A stretch of DNA of 64,000 nucleotides from Providencia rettgeri. GTDB lineage: Bacteria; Pseudomonadota; Gammaproteobacteria; Enterobacterales; Enterobacteriaceae. Position 1 is the stretch's first letter; every line of letters begins with the position of its first letter. Below are positions 17,391 through 26,974 of this stretch, in pieces. The notes beneath the pieces are model-generated. The model saw nothing but the letters and a program-made list of their open reading frames with translations. It did not search any database and was not told the origin of the DNA. The DNA lies in assembly GCF_023205015.1 (NCBI RefSeq), contig NZ_CP096258.1, positions 1,798,001-1,862,000 on the forward strand, written 5' to 3'. Made by a program: the position numbers and the translations under genes.

Positions 17391-18290
17391 ATGAATACAA
17401 ATCTAAAAGGTATTTATTCAGCACTGTTAACACCATATCGCAGTGATGAAAGCATCGATGAAGCGTCTTTGCGAAATTTAGTTCAATTTAATATGCGACT
17501 TGGGGTTGATGGCCTATATGTTGGGGGATCAACAGGGGAAGCGTTTATTCAATCTGTTGATGAACGTGCTGAAATTCTAGAAATAGTAAAAGACGAATCC
17601 GCAGGGAAATTAAAACTTATTGCACATGTCGGGTGTATTAGTACCAAAGGAAGCGAATACTTAGCGAACATTTCATCAAAGCTTAAATATGATGCAGTCT
17701 CTGCGGTAACGCCGTTTTATTATCCTTTTGGATTTGATGAAATTGCAGAACACTATAAAAGCATTATTAGCTCAGCAAATGGCTTACCAATGATTATTTA
17801 TAATATTCCTGCTTTAAGCGGTGTTAAATTAACACGTCAGCAGATCCTAGATTTACTTAATATGGAAAAAGTGGCAGCGATAAAGCAAACATCAGGTGAT
17901 TTATATCAACTTGAACAAATAAGAAGGGATGCGCCAAATAAAATTATTTATAACGGCTATGATGAAATCTTGCTTTCCGGCTTAGTTGCGGGTGCTGATG
18001 GTGGGATAGGGAGTACATATAACATCATGGGGGCGAGATATTGTGCAATATTAAAAGCCTTTAAAGAAGGTGACATTACCAGAGCAAAACAACTTCAATC
18101 AGATTGTAATGAAGTCATTGATACATTAATTGAAGTGGGTGTTTTTAAAGGACTAAAACAAGTCCTTAAAAATTTGGGTATTATCGAAAACGCGATATGC
18201 AGAAAACCATTTAGTCCAATTAATCCAAAGCACCATGAAAAATTAACGTTAATTAGTGATACTCTTTCTAAAGAGCTAAACCTTAAATAA
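17391..18290 (+). CDS. nanA: N-acetylneuraminate lyase NanA
   Basis: Cleaves sialic acid (Neu5Ac) to N-acetylmannosamine and pyruvate, the first cytoplasmic step of sialic-acid catabolism. A (beta/alpha)8 enzyme of the DHDPS/NAL family, 299 aa. Schiff-base Lys165 (in [10 protein letters not shown]), Tyr137 (in [10 protein letters not shown]) and the carboxylate-binding GGST (45-48) occupy the same positions as in the E. coli enzyme. The start at 17391 ([16 protein letters not shown]) has GGGGAT upstream and is preferred over 17379. First gene of nanA-nanT-nanQ-nanR-ROK kinase. Confidence 0.97.
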   Translation: MNTNLKGIYSALLTPYRSDESIDEASLRNLVQFNMRLGVDGLYVGGSTGEAFIQSVDERAEILEIVKDESAGKLKLIAHVGCISTKGSEYLANISSKLKYDAVSAVTPFYYPFGFDEIAEHYKSIISSANGLPMIIYNIPALSGVKLTRQQILDLLNMEKVAAIKQTSGDLYQLEQIRRDAPNKIIYNGYDEILLSGLVAGADGGIGSTYNIMGARYCAILKAFKEGDITRAKQLQSDCNEVIDTLIEVGVFKGLKQVLKNLGIIENAICRKPFSPINPKHHEKLTLISDTLSKELNLK

Positions 18291-18307
18291 TAAATATATT
18301 AACAATG

Positions 18308-18329
18308 AAAGGTGTTGAAAAACACCTTT
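18308..18329 (+). terminator. Intercistronic hairpin between nanA and nanT
   Basis: Perfect 9-bp stem AAAGGTGTT / AACACCTTT closed by a GAAA tetraloop, with no T tract. More likely a processing or mRNA-stability hairpin protecting nanA message than a full terminator. Confidence 0.65.
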
Positions 18330-18344
18330 CTGAGGTTACCTTTT

Positions 18345-19820
18345 ATGCTAAACAAAATAGAACTACCCTGGTATAAGCAATTAACAAAAACACAGTGGAA
18401 AGCGTTCTCAGCGGCTTGGATAGGCTATGTGTTAGATGGTTTTGATTTTGTCATTATCACGCTAGTATTAACAGAAGTAATACAAGAGTTTGATTTATCT
18501 ACAGTACAGGCAGCAAGCCTGATTAGCGCAGCATTTATTTCTCGATGGTTTGGGGGCTTAGCTTTAGGGGCGCTTGGCGATAAGTATGGTAGAAAGATAG
18601 CTATGGTCACAAGTATCTGCCTATTTTCGGTAGGGACATTGGCTTGTGGGTTAGCGCCAAGCTATACCGTACTGTTTATTGCACGGCTTGTCATTGGTTT
18701 GGGAATGGCTGGGGAATATAGTTCCAGTGCAACCTATGTCATTGAAAGCTGGCCTCAAAAAATGCGAAATAAAGCCAGTGGCTTTCTTATTTCTGGTTTT
18801 GCGGTTGGTGCTGTTGTGGCGGCTCAGGTATATAGCCTCGTTGTTCCTATATATGGTTGGAGAATGCTTTTTTATATTGGTATCTTTCCTATTATATTTG
18901 CACTTTGGCTTAGAAAAAACATTCCTGAAACTGAAGACTGGATAAAACACCAAGCGAATAGCGCGAATATGCCAACAATGGTAGGGATCCTCTATAAAGG
19001 GAAAAATAAATACATCAATGTTGTATTAACAATTTTAGCGGGTGCTGCACTCTACTATTGTTTTAGTGGGAAGGTTGATTCATCACTTATTATTATTTTA
19101 TTGGGTATTTTGGTTTCGATTGTCTTTATTAGTTTTATAGTTCAAAGTAACGGAAAGCGATGGCCTACTGGGTTGGGCTTAATACTCGTTGTGCTTTCAG
19201 CGTTTTTATATTCTTGGCCTATACAATCGTTATTACCGACTTATTTAAAAACAGACCTTGGGTATACCCCCGCCAGTGTCGCTGATTTACTTTTTTTTAG
19301 TGGGTTTGGCGCCGCTATTGGTTGTTGTGTTGCTGGCTTTACCGGTGATAAATTCGGGACGAGAAAGGCATATGTCTATAGTTTATTACTGTCACAGCTC
19401 TTTATTATACCGGTGTTTGCTATTGGCGGTGAGAGCTTATGGTCGCTAGGTATTTTAATATTCTTCCAACAATTATTTGGTCAGGGTATTTCAGGTTTAT
19501 TACCTAAGTTGGTTGGTGGTTATTATGATACAGACCAACGCGCAGCAAACCTTGGCTTTATCTATAATGTTGGGGCGCTCGGTGGTGCATTAGCTCCGAT
19601 AATCGGCGCATTAATCGCACAAAATCTCAGTATGGGGGTTGCATTAGGATCGCTGTCTTTTGGCCTGACATTCATTACTATTCTGGTGATTGGTTTTGAT
19701 CTCCCATCGAGACTACAAAAAGCAATTTACCCTGAATATCTCAGAATGAATGATGCGGTTGATGGTAAACCTTTTACTGTAGCAATTAACTACGCTGCAA
19801 AATTAGAAAAGAATAAATAA
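18345..19820 (+). CDS. nanT: Sialic acid transporter NanT (MFS)
   Basis: Proton-coupled Neu5Ac importer of the inner membrane. At 491 aa it aligns with E. coli NanT throughout ([16 protein letters not shown] near the N-terminus, [18 protein letters not shown], and [16 protein letters not shown] in the second half). It has the 14-helix NanT layout with two additional helices in the middle (about residues 220-270). The start at 18345 follows GAGG; the frame extends to 18312 but that part lies in the hairpin. It imports the substrate of NanA. Confidence 0.96.
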   Translation: MLNKIELPWYKQLTKTQWKAFSAAWIGYVLDGFDFVIITLVLTEVIQEFDLSTVQAASLISAAFISRWFGGLALGALGDKYGRKIAMVTSICLFSVGTLACGLAPSYTVLFIARLVIGLGMAGEYSSSATYVIESWPQKMRNKASGFLISGFAVGAVVAAQVYSLVVPIYGWRMLFYIGIFPIIFALWLRKNIPETEDWIKHQANSANMPTMVGILYKGKNKYINVVLTILAGAALYYCFSGKVDSSLIIILLGILVSIVFISFIVQSNGKRWPTGLGLILVVLSAFLYSWPIQSLLPTYLKTDLGYTPASVADLLFFSGFGAAIGCCVAGFTGDKFGTRKAYVYSLLLSQLFIIPVFAIGGESLWSLGILIFFQQLFGQGISGLLPKLVGGYYDTDQRAANLGFIYNVGALGGALAPIIGALIAQNLSMGVALGSLSFGLTFITILVIGFDLPSRLQKAIYPEYLRMNDAVDGKPFTVAINYAAKLEKNK

Positions 19821-19821
19821 T

Positions 19822-20301
19822 ATGATATTACAAAAATATGAAAATTTAATTAACTCTAATATATTACCTGTATCAGTAAGAGAATTACTTTCTCAATATA
19901 CGATAAACGACTTAAAGCGGCTTAATGATGGTTTTTACAGTTTTGATGGCATAAGTTCCGAAGATATAAATTTAACGCGAAAAACATTGACAACCGAGCC
20001 TAAAGAAAAACGTGTCATTGAAATGCATTCTAAATATATTGATATTCATATTCCATTATCTGGAGATGAGAAAATATTACTCTCCATTGATGATGGTATT
20101 GATAATATATGTTTTGAATCTTCTGAAAAAGAAGATTACAAACTATTCAAACAGATGTGTTGTGAAAAAGAAATTATATTATCAACCGGTGATGCTTTAG
20201 TTATTTTCCCTGGAGAACTTCATGCCACCCAATTAGAAGTGGATAAATCACAAGAACTCTCAAAAATTATTATCAAAATAAGGTATGACAAGTTTTATTG
20301 A
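19822..20301 (+). CDS. nanQ: YhcH/YjgK/YiaL family protein, probable N-acetylneuraminate anomerase NanQ
   Basis: A 159-residue cupin-like protein of the DUF386 family. E. coli NanQ (YhcH) of the nan operon speeds conversion between anomers of sialic acid so that NanA can use it. The characteristic metal-binding pieces are present: EMHSKYIDIHIPLSG (near 68-82), with Glu and His ligands, and FPGELHATQ (near 132-140). It starts one base after the nanT stop, so it is co-translated. The role is inferred from family and operon. Confidence 0.9.
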   Translation: MILQKYENLINSNILPVSVRELLSQYTINDLKRLNDGFYSFDGISSEDINLTRKTLTTEPKEKRVIEMHSKYIDIHIPLSGDEKILLSIDDGIDNICFESSEKEDYKLFKQMCCEKEIILSTGDALVIFPGELHATQLEVDKSQELSKIIIKIRYDKFY

Positions 20302-20391
20302 TTTGTAGAAATCGCTATTTCGATTGTGTTTATGAAGAAAAAGGGATGTGTTATAGTTCTTCTTAATAATTTGATTATTAGGGAGATAGCA

Positions 20392-21126
20392 ATGACATCG
20401 CCAAATGACGAGAAAAAACACAACATAAAAAGGCCCGTTAAACGGAGAAAGTTATCAGATGTTATTGAAGAACAATTAGAAGGCATGATCCGACAAGGTG
20501 AATTTAAAGAGGGGGAGCGCTTGCCTTCTGAGCGAGCTTTGATGGAAATGTTTGATGTTGGGCGCCCATCGATACGCGAGGCAATTGCAGGTTTAAAGCG
20601 TAAAGGGCTAGTCCAATTATCAAACGGTGAAAGGCCGATAGTCACAACGCCATCAGCGGACACCTTAGTTTCTTTGATGTCTGGCGCTGTTAAGGATTTA
20701 TTGACTCAACCTGATGGGATTCGATATTTCGAACAGCTAAGAGAGTTATTTGAAATTGGTATTGTTAGGTATGCTGCGGAACATGCAACAGAGGCGCAAA
20801 TTAATGAGTTATATGATGCTTTAGTTTTAAATAAGAACTCGTTAGAAAATCATGATAAATTTGTTTATACGGATATCGCGTTTCATCGTGTTCTGGCATC
20901 AATTCCTAGCAATCCATTATTTTTATCTATTCACTCCGCATTATTAAAATGGCTAATAGAGGCTAGAATTAGGTTTAATAATACAGAAAAAATGATAAAA
21001 AATAATACACGAAGCTATCATGAACATGTTGCCATTTATGAAGCGATTAAAAATAAAAATGTTATGGAAGCCGAACGTGCAATTAAGATACACATTGAAA
21101 ATGTGTTTGAGCACTATTACCCTTAG
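20392..21126 (+). CDS. nanR: Transcriptional repressor NanR (GntR/FadR family)
   Basis: Winged-helix regulator of sialic-acid genes, released from DNA by Neu5Ac in E. coli. At 244 aa from the ATG at 20392 (GGGAG upstream) it has an N-terminal GntR HTH ([25 protein letters not shown] at about 45-70, written here as one conserved helix pair) and a C-terminal FCD ligand domain with metal-binding His residues (FHRVLASIP near 165). Strong similarity to E. coli NanR, including [15 protein letters not shown]. Placed inside the operon it controls, rather than upstream as in E. coli. Confidence 0.93.
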   Translation: MTSPNDEKKHNIKRPVKRRKLSDVIEEQLEGMIRQGEFKEGERLPSERALMEMFDVGRPSIREAIAGLKRKGLVQLSNGERPIVTTPSADTLVSLMSGAVKDLLTQPDGIRYFEQLRELFEIGIVRYAAEHATEAQINELYDALVLNKNSLENHDKFVYTDIAFHRVLASIPSNPLFLSIHSALLKWLIEARIRFNNTEKMIKNNTRSYHEHVAIYEAIKNKNVMEAERAIKIHIENVFEHYYP

Positions 21127-21153
21127 CCGATAACAAAATTCAGTGAGGAATGT

Positions 21154-22080
21154 ATGTTAAGTATTGGTATCGATATTGGTGGTACTAAAATAGAAGTTAT
21201 TATAATTGATGAGTGTGGAAATGTTATTCATAAAGAACGGTTTAAAACGATTAAATCGAGTTATGATAACTTTTTAAATTTATTGATTAAAATAATAAAA
21301 GATACAGCTTCACTGTATAATGAAGAAATGAGTTTAGGTATTTGCCTCCCTGGGAATTGTGATATTGAGACGGGTAAAATAAGAAACTCAAATATATTAG
21401 TTATCAATGGTAGGGTACTGCTTAGTGATTTAGAAAGTCATGTATCTATTCCTATTTCAATAAGTAATGATGCGAATTGCTTTGTACTTTCAGAGCAAGT
21501 TGATGGTAGTGCATCAAACTGTCAGTCTGTTTTCGGTGTTATTTTAGGAACTGGATGTGGCGGTGGCTATGTCGTACATGGCAAACTACTCAATGGTATA
21601 AATGCATGTGCAGGTGAGTGGGGGCATAACCCTTTACCGAGTTACTCACTAGACGTTGATGGCGAAAGTACGACTTGCTACTGCGGTAGAATAAACTGTA
21701 TTGAATCGTTTATTTCAGGAACCGGTCTTGAAAGACAGTATTTATCAAGAACAGGGGAACACTTAACATCACATGAGATAATAGAGTTAATGAGAGGGAA
21801 TGATCCTGACTCGCTAATGACTTGGGATTTATATAAAAATCAATTACACCGATGCCTTGCATCCATTGTTAACATGTTAGACCCCGAAACCATTGTACTG
21901 GGAGGCGGTCTGTCAAACGTGCCTGAAATAATGTTGAACATTAACCAATGTGTTGGTCAATATGTATTCGGTGGTGTTTGTAATACCCATTTCGTTACTG
22001 CTAAGCACGGGGACTCAAGTGGAATTAGAGGCGCTGCATGGATGGGACGCCAACTATACAAGCAAAAAAGAACACGTTAG
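21154..22080 (+). CDS. ROK family sugar kinase, putative N-acetylmannosamine kinase of the nan operon
   Basis: A 308-residue ROK kinase: phosphate-binding DIGGTK at 7-12, the second phosphate motif ILGTGCGGG, and a zinc-binding CYCGRINC cluster near 175-182. Operon context predicts phosphorylation of N-acetylmannosamine released by NanA. The central signature (GEWGHNPLP and NCIESFISGTGLE) resembles E. coli NagK and Mak (GlcNAc kinase and fructokinase) more than E. coli NanK (HIGHTLA type). It may therefore be a NagK-type enzyme recruited to the operon, or an enzyme acting on GlcNAc. No nanE epimerase gene is nearby. Preceded by GAGGAA. Confidence 0.88.
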   Translation: MLSIGIDIGGTKIEVIIIDECGNVIHKERFKTIKSSYDNFLNLLIKIIKDTASLYNEEMSLGICLPGNCDIETGKIRNSNILVINGRVLLSDLESHVSIPISISNDANCFVLSEQVDGSASNCQSVFGVILGTGCGGGYVVHGKLLNGINACAGEWGHNPLPSYSLDVDGESTTCYCGRINCIESFISGTGLERQYLSRTGEHLTSHEIIELMRGNDPDSLMTWDLYKNQLHRCLASIVNMLDPETIVLGGGLSNVPEIMLNINQCVGQYVFGGVCNTHFVTAKHGDSSGIRGAAWMGRQLYKQKRTR

Positions 22081-22121
22081 ATATTAAGAGTGCTAAAACT
22101 AATATTGCATCTGAAGACGTC

Positions 22122-22148
22122 ACAGCCCAAAAGCAATTAAAGGGCTGT
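22122..22148. terminator. Hairpin between convergent ROK kinase and MFS genes
   Basis: Perfect 7-bp stem ACAGCCC / GGGCTGT, 13-nt loop, between the kinase stop (22080) and the MFS stop (22158). Confidence 0.6.
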
Positions 22149-22157
22149 CATATAATC

Positions 22158-23324
22158 TCAGCTACATTCCATATGAGCTTTGGCACAGGCGTAAATTAAT
22201 ATATTTGATATCAGAATAAAAATAATAATAACCAGAGGGGTGTTAACCAGAAAACCAGACTCATAAGCATAGGGTAGGGCAATTCCACCAAAGATATCCC
22301 CTGTCAAAAATGCGGTTTGTATTAAACCAAAAATATGCTCGGCATTTCCTTTGCGTGCAATCTCCATCTCAACCAAATTAATTAATAGTGAGCAAACGGT
22401 TCTAAACATATACATGGCAATAACCGAGATGGCGAAAACAATCGGGGAGCTAAATTTTATTGACCAAAACATACCATAGAGCATCAGCATGCATAAACCA
22501 GAAAAAACGAGTAATGAGATAGGTTTATCTTTGTCAGAAAAAATAAACATAAAAAGGTTCTTGAGTACTAGCCCGGTGATCACACCTAATGATAGCACTA
22601 GGCCAACATTTGTATCTGAAAAGTGCATGTTTTTTAAATACACCGGAATAATGGGTAAGATCAGTGCCCAACTGGCGCCACTGATAATAAATGCAATAAA
22701 TAAAATTAAATCTGCTTTACTGAGAAAAGGGAAAAATGAAGTGTTTTTTTGGGAGCCTTTTTTTACTAATGGTTTCTCAGTTTTTGGTATTTTTAATGAA
22801 GGAATGGCTACAATGGCGATTAATACCATGACCCCGCTAATCAATAAGGCGGAACGATATGGGGTTTGATCGATAATTGATAAAATCGTCACTAGCCCTC
22901 CTGCAATAAAAGCCCCAAGGCTTTGTGCAATTGTGCTTAAATTATCGGTGTGTAGCAGGACTTTATTTTGTTCCTGTTTATCAATATTAAAAATCAGTGA
23001 TTTAAGTGCAATAGCGATAATACTTGCCCCCATTCCCGCTATCAAACCTGACGTGACAGCGATAGCCATGCCTGTGGGATAGGCTCTAAGAACAAGGCCG
23101 CCTCCATATAGAAAAAAGCCCACCATTAACCCATGCTTAGTGCCAATTTGGGACAGTCCTTTGGCATAAAGTAGTGAGCAGGCCCCCGCAATTGCCATCA
23201 TTACGTACGAAATTGAAAATAACGTTAATTGCGCCTGCTGTTCCCAATAGATGGGCTGCAATGTTTTGGATATCCACATTGGGAAAAGATAGAAAAAATA
23301 AAAGAAATATATTTTGTATATCAT
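22158..23324 (-). CDS. MFS transporter, substrate unknown
   Basis: A 388-residue polytopic protein with about 11-12 hydrophobic helices and an MFS-type loop (QIGTKHGLMVGF) between helices 2 and 3. I do not recognise a characterised subfamily. It converges on the nan operon; it could export or import a sugar derivative, but nothing in the sequence fixes the substrate. AAGAAGAAAA precedes the ATG. It reads as intact. Confidence 0.8.
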   Translation of the reverse strand: MIYKIYFFYFFYLFPMWISKTLQPIYWEQQAQLTLFSISYVMMAIAGACSLLYAKGLSQIGTKHGLMVGFFLYGGGLVLRAYPTGMAIAVTSGLIAGMGASIIAIALKSLIFNIDKQEQNKVLLHTDNLSTIAQSLGAFIAGGLVTILSIIDQTPYRSALLISGVMVLIAIVAIPSLKIPKTEKPLVKKGSQKNTSFFPFLSKADLILFIAFIISGASWALILPIIPVYLKNMHFSDTNVGLVLSLGVITGLVLKNLFMFIFSDKDKPISLLVFSGLCMLMLYGMFWSIKFSSPIVFAISVIAMYMFRTVCSLLINLVEMEIARKGNAEHIFGLIQTAFLTGDIFGGIALPYAYESGFLVNTPLVIIIFILISNILIYACAKAHMECS

Positions 23325-23942
23325 TTTTCTTCTTAATTATTTAAGTTTAAATTAAAAGATAATAACCTCAAAATATCTATGTGCTATTTTACTTCTTAAT
23401 TAAACTAATATGCTATTACATTAGTGAATGTAAAAATACATTATATAATTTAAATCTGTCAAATAATAAGTTGTTTACCTTGTTAGTTCGAATTAACTTA
23501 ATGTTTAATTAATATTAATTGTATTTAATAATGATATTATTTATATATAATCCATTAATCTGATTATTTTCATTGCCATTATTTCCCATATCTAGTGCTA
23601 TGTTTACTTTGGTTATCATGCTTAGTGTTAAGCTAGCTTGCTGCTTACCGATAACTTTACTTGCTTTAAGAAGGCTAATTTAGTCAATAACAAAGTCTAA
23701 AGCCCAAATCTGCAATTTAATGACAAAATCACATCTCAACAAAACAACTACTCCCACTTGTATCACCAGTAAAATTCCCTAAAAATTGTGTTAAAACAAT
23801 CGTTAACATTGCAATCATTCAAATTTTACCTATTTAGGATAAGGCAAATAAAGCTATATTTAGTGCCTTACTCTACGGATTGAATTCAAAACCAACACAG
23901 ATAATGAATACCTTTTATAGAGCTTGAAGGGTGATTCAGGTT
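23325..23942. other. Long AT-rich interval upstream of fliA
   Basis: About 620 bp without a convincing gene. It must contain the promoter of the MFS gene at its left end and of fliA at its right; the candidate sigma-28 promoter at 23628-23654 is listed separately. A stretch at about 23615-23650 (AGCTAGCTTGCTGC) faintly resembles part of dispersed repeat copy C. Confidence 0.5.
23628..23654 (+). promoter_or_regulatory. Candidate sigma-28 promoter for fliA
   Basis: TTAA, 15 bp, ACCGATAA: three of four bases in the -35 element and seven of eight in the -10 match the sigma-28 consensus with exact spacing. About 290 bp upstream of fliA. Autoregulation of fliA is known in enterobacteria. Weaker than the two perfect sites at fliC and fliD. 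Confidence 0.45.
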
Positions 23943-24656
23943 GTGAGTGATTTGTATACTGCCGAAGGTGTGATTAATAAAAATAGCCTATGGGAGCGTT
24001 ATTACCCTCTAATACGCCATGAAGCCCTGAAACTGCAAGTCAGACTACCCGCCAGTGTTGATATCGACGACTTAATTCAAGCGGGGGGCATCGGTTTACT
24101 GCATGCATTGGAACGTTTCGATGTCACCCAAGGGGCGTCATTTGCCACTTATGCAGTGCAAAGAATTCGGGGTTCGATGCTAGATGAACTGCGTAGCCGT
24201 GACTGGGTGCCGCGCAGTGTGCGTCGCCAAGCACGAGAAATGACTAAAGCCATTGGCGTGCTGGAGCAATCGTTAGGCCGCAGTGCCACTGAACCGGAAA
24301 TTGCTAAAGCGCTGGATATCGACCTTGCGGAGTATCGCCAAGCATTACTGGACACCAACAATAGCCAACTGTTTTCTTATGATGAGTGGCATGAAATTCA
24401 TGGGGAAAGCTGTGAGCCGCAAATGGATGAGGACGATGGCGGTAACCCGTTGAGTCTGTTGCTAGATTCCAGCTTGCGTGACCAAATTGCTGCGGCAATC
24501 AATCAGTTGCCAGAACGCGAAAAAATGGTGCTGACGCTGTATTACCAAGAAGAGCTAAATCTGAAGGAGATTGGGGCGGTGCTGGAGGTTGGGGAGTCGA
24601 GGGTGAGTCAGCTTCATAGTCAGGCTATTAAGCGTCTCCGCGGCCGCCTCAGATAG
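23943..24656 (+). CDS. fliA: Flagellar sigma factor FliA (sigma-28)
   Basis: Directs RNA polymerase to late flagellar promoters such as the two found here. From a GTG at 23943 it is 237 aa and begins with the residues SDLYTAEGV like E. coli FliA, also GTG-started; a GTG at 23931 is an alternative. Region 2 (DDLIQAGGIGLLHALERFD and YAVQRIRGSMLDELRSRDW), region 3 and region 4 (EELNLKEIGAVLEVGESRVS with the HTH) are intact. No fliZ follows; the next DNA is dispersed repeats. It is separated from fliC by the nan region. Confidence 0.96.
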   Translation: MSDLYTAEGVINKNSLWERYYPLIRHEALKLQVRLPASVDIDDLIQAGGIGLLHALERFDVTQGASFATYAVQRIRGSMLDELRSRDWVPRSVRRQAREMTKAIGVLEQSLGRSATEPEIAKALDIDLAEYRQALLDTNNSQLFSYDEWHEIHGESCEPQMDEDDGGNPLSLLLDSSLRDQIAAAINQLPEREKMVLTLYYQEELNLKEIGAVLEVGESRVSQLHSQAIKRLRGRLR

Positions 24657-24657
24657 A

Positions 24658-24780
24658 TGCTCGTCATACTTCGCATTGTGGGGGTGTCGACTGCGCTCGG
24701 CTACTCGGGTCACATACTTATGTATGCTCCCCGAGATATCCTCTCTGGTCTTCTACCCACAATACGAATTATTTAGAGCA
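24658..24780. repeat. Dispersed palindromic repeat, copy B
   Basis: Starts directly after the fliA stop: GCTCGTCATACTTCGCATTG, a central CACATACTTATGTATGC, and closing CAATACGAATTATTTAGAGC. Same orientation and layout as copy A (14803-14926); inner arms CTACTCGGGT and its partner CCCGAG near 24731 pair. Confidence 0.75.
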
Positions 24781-24835
24781 TCAGCATCGAGGGATTTTTA
24801 ATAAAACCTAAATTGAAACTATTTTTTAGATATTT

Positions 24836-24915
24836 CCAGTGTTTTTCATACTGATGTATGCTATTAGGGCTAAACTAGCTTGCCGCCTAGCTGTAGCACG
24901 AATTATTTAGAGCAT
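24836..24915. repeat. Dispersed palindromic repeat, copy C (right half)
   Basis: Contains TTTCATACTGATGTATGCTA, then GCTTGCCGCCTAGCTGTAGC and ACGAATTATTTAGAGC. It matches the centre and right end of copies A and B; the left arm is missing or decayed. About 60 bp after copy B. Confidence 0.65.
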
Positions 24916-24994
24916 ACGCATAGGGGTATTTTAAAGCTCATTTAAATTTGTTTTTTCTACTATATTTCTACGTTTTTAACGATGTTACTTTCTA

Positions 24995-25444
24995 TTATTC
25001 ATCCAGCTCTGCCGATCTAGCCAAATAATTCCCTGCCGTGGTGTGCCAAGCTCTTGGGGATTGGGTGAAGCCCAGTTTTAAATATTCGGTGAGGTTGCTG
25101 TCGGTGGCGAAAAATAAAATCTGGCAGTCGGCGGGGAGTTCTTCAGCGACGAGGCGCATTAATTGGCGGTCGATGCCGTGTTTTTGATACTGAGTATCAA
25201 CGGCCAGTTCGCAGATATAACAACAAGAACTAAAATCCGTTACCGTGCGGACAAAACCGACCACCTGTTCCTCATCCCATGCACTAACCAATAAATCTGC
25301 GTTATTTAGCATTGCATCCAATTGAGTAAGATTATCGGTTGGCACCATTTCCTTAAATGGAGACTGGCGAATTAACCGAATAAAATCCTCGATAGAGATG
25401 GCAAAATTGACTTTATAGTTCAGGCGATTGGCGAGAGTATCCAT
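24995..25444 (-). CDS. GNAT family N-acetyltransferase, 149 aa
   Basis: A GNAT-fold protein with the core strand and loop CYICELAVDTQYQKHGIDRQLM around residues 74-95. The acetyl-CoA loop reads QKHGID in place of the common QxxGxG/A, a slight departure that may still bind the cofactor. Later YLKLGFTQSPRAWHT is the usual C-terminal part. Substrate unknown. Monocistronic, divergent from cbpA. Confidence 0.85.
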   Translation of the reverse strand: MDTLANRLNYKVNFAISIEDFIRLIRQSPFKEMVPTDNLTQLDAMLNNADLLVSAWDEEQVVGFVRTVTDFSSCCYICELAVDTQYQKHGIDRQLMRLVAEELPADCQILFFATDSNLTEYLKLGFTQSPRAWHTTAGNYLARSAELDE

Positions 25445-25652
25445 AGAGTTCCCCTATTAATCAAACGACACTCTTATAGGTTTAGCTTGAAATAGCGTAA
25501 TTTTCCTGTTTTTGTGTAACTTTATCATGGCCTAGCTATTCCAATTAATGCGTAAATGTCCTAAGTTAAATTCAAGGTAATCGTGATGTTTAGCCCAACT
25601 GGGTAAATACCATAAGAATTCTATTCAACAGATAAGTGAACGAGATATGACT

Positions 25653-26591
25653 ATGGAACTAAAGGATTATTACAGCATTATGGGTGTTAAGCGCACCGAT
25701 GATTTAAAAACCATTAAGACCGCGTATCGCCGTTTAGCGCGAAAATATCACCCCGATGTCAGTAAAGAGCCGAATGCTGAAGCGCGATTTAAAGAAATTG
25801 CAGAGGCGTGGGCGGTACTCAGCGACAAAGAAAAACGCGCAGAATACGATGAAATGTGGGAGCACAGAAATGACCCCTATTTTAACCAAGCCAATCAAAG
25901 CCAACAAAGCCACACATATTCTCAGCAAGGGTTTGATGCAGGTGGTTTTGATGACATTTTTTCATCGATGTTTTCCCAACGTGCACGGGGTGGCACAAGG
26001 CAGGCACGCAGCCGTCGCGGGCAGGATTTAGAGGTTGAACTAGCTGTTTTCCTTGAAGAAACCCAAGAACCCCATAAACGTACCATTAGTTATAACTTAC
26101 CGGTCTATAACGCATTTGGTTTTATCGAAAATGAAATTCCCAAAACACTTAATGTGACTATCCCCGCAGGGGTGATTGATGGGCAACGTATTCGCTTAAA
26201 AGGGCAAGGCACTGCGGGGGAGAATGGCGGTGAAAATGGCGATCTATGGATAACCATCCGAATTGCACCGCATCCATTATTCGATATTAAGGGCCATGAT
26301 CTTGAAGTGGTTGTACCATTAGCTCCTTGGGAAGCCGCTCTAGGGACAAAAGTCACCATTCCAACATTAAAAGACCCGATTGTGATCACCGTTCCTGCTA
26401 ATAGCCAAGCTGGCCAAAAATTACGCCTTAAAGGTAAAGGGCTGAAACATAAAGGTACAGCAGGGGATCTGTACGCGATTATAAAAATCGTGATGCCGAA
26501 TAGCAGTAATGCAGAAGCGGATGCACTGTGGCGGAAATTAGCGGAGACTCAACAGAGTTTTGACCCACGTAAAAATTGGGGAGACAAATAA
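25653..26591 (+). CDS. cbpA: Curved DNA-binding DnaJ-like co-chaperone CbpA
   Basis: A 312-residue class II J-protein, nucleoid-associated in E. coli in stationary phase and able to replace DnaJ partly. The J domain occupies residues 3-70 with the HPD motif at 33-35; a linker rich in Gln/Ser/Phe follows, then two beta-rich C-terminal domains ([32 protein letters not shown]) without a zinc-finger domain. The start [12 protein letters not shown] at 25653 matches E. coli; a codon two upstream (25647) is possible. Overlaps cbpM by one base. Confidence 0.96.
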   Translation: MELKDYYSIMGVKRTDDLKTIKTAYRRLARKYHPDVSKEPNAEARFKEIAEAWAVLSDKEKRAEYDEMWEHRNDPYFNQANQSQQSHTYSQQGFDAGGFDDIFSSMFSQRARGGTRQARSRRGQDLEVELAVFLEETQEPHKRTISYNLPVYNAFGFIENEIPKTLNVTIPAGVIDGQRIRLKGQGTAGENGGENGDLWITIRIAPHPLFDIKGHDLEVVVPLAPWEAALGTKVTIPTLKDPIVITVPANSQAGQKLRLKGKGLKHKGTAGDLYAIIKIVMPNSSNAEADALWRKLAETQQSFDPRKNWGDK

Positions 26592-26884
26592 TGGAACAGT
26601 TCACATCATTAACCGTTATTGATTTTTGCGTTCATACCGGCATTGCTGAAGATGAATTACAGGAAATCGTCGGCCTTGGGATAATTCAACCCATTGAAAC
26701 GACTAATGAGTGGTTGTTTGATGACCAAGCGGTGGTCATTATGAGAAGAGCCGTGCGTCTTTACCATGAATTAGAAATTGACTGGCCGGGCATCGCAATG
26801 GCAATGAGCCTATTGGATCAAAATGAAATGCTCCGACGCGAAAATGAGATGTTGCGTTTACAGTTAAAACGTTTTATTGGTTAG
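26591..26884 (+). CDS. cbpM: CbpA modulator CbpM
   Basis: A 97-residue MerR-like helical protein that binds the J domain of CbpA and inhibits it. It matches E. coli CbpM in DFCVHTGIAEDELQEIVGLG and AVRLYHELEIDWPGIAMAM, with a C-terminal leucine-rich coiled coil. TAATG overlap with cbpA (stop and start share 26591) indicates coupled translation. Confidence 0.95.
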   Translation: MEQFTSLTVIDFCVHTGIAEDELQEIVGLGIIQPIETTNEWLFDDQAVVIMRRAVRLYHELEIDWPGIAMAMSLLDQNEMLRRENEMLRLQLKRFIG

Positions 26885-26974
26885 TTAGCCAATAATTTAA
26901 TTATTCATCACCACAAGCCTTAATAAGTAAATTAGGTTTGTGGTGGTTATTTATGAGAATGCTATTATTTTCTA

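Noticed and set aside
18651..18953. 100-codon minus-strand frame inside nanT
   Set aside because: It lies wholly within the well-supported nanT gene; composition is that of an antisense shadow.
26885..26974. Possible start of a full toxin gene before the truncated copy a
   Set aside because: A TGA at 26954 closes the frame and the sequence before 26977 has no similarity to the 5' part of toxin copies b and c.
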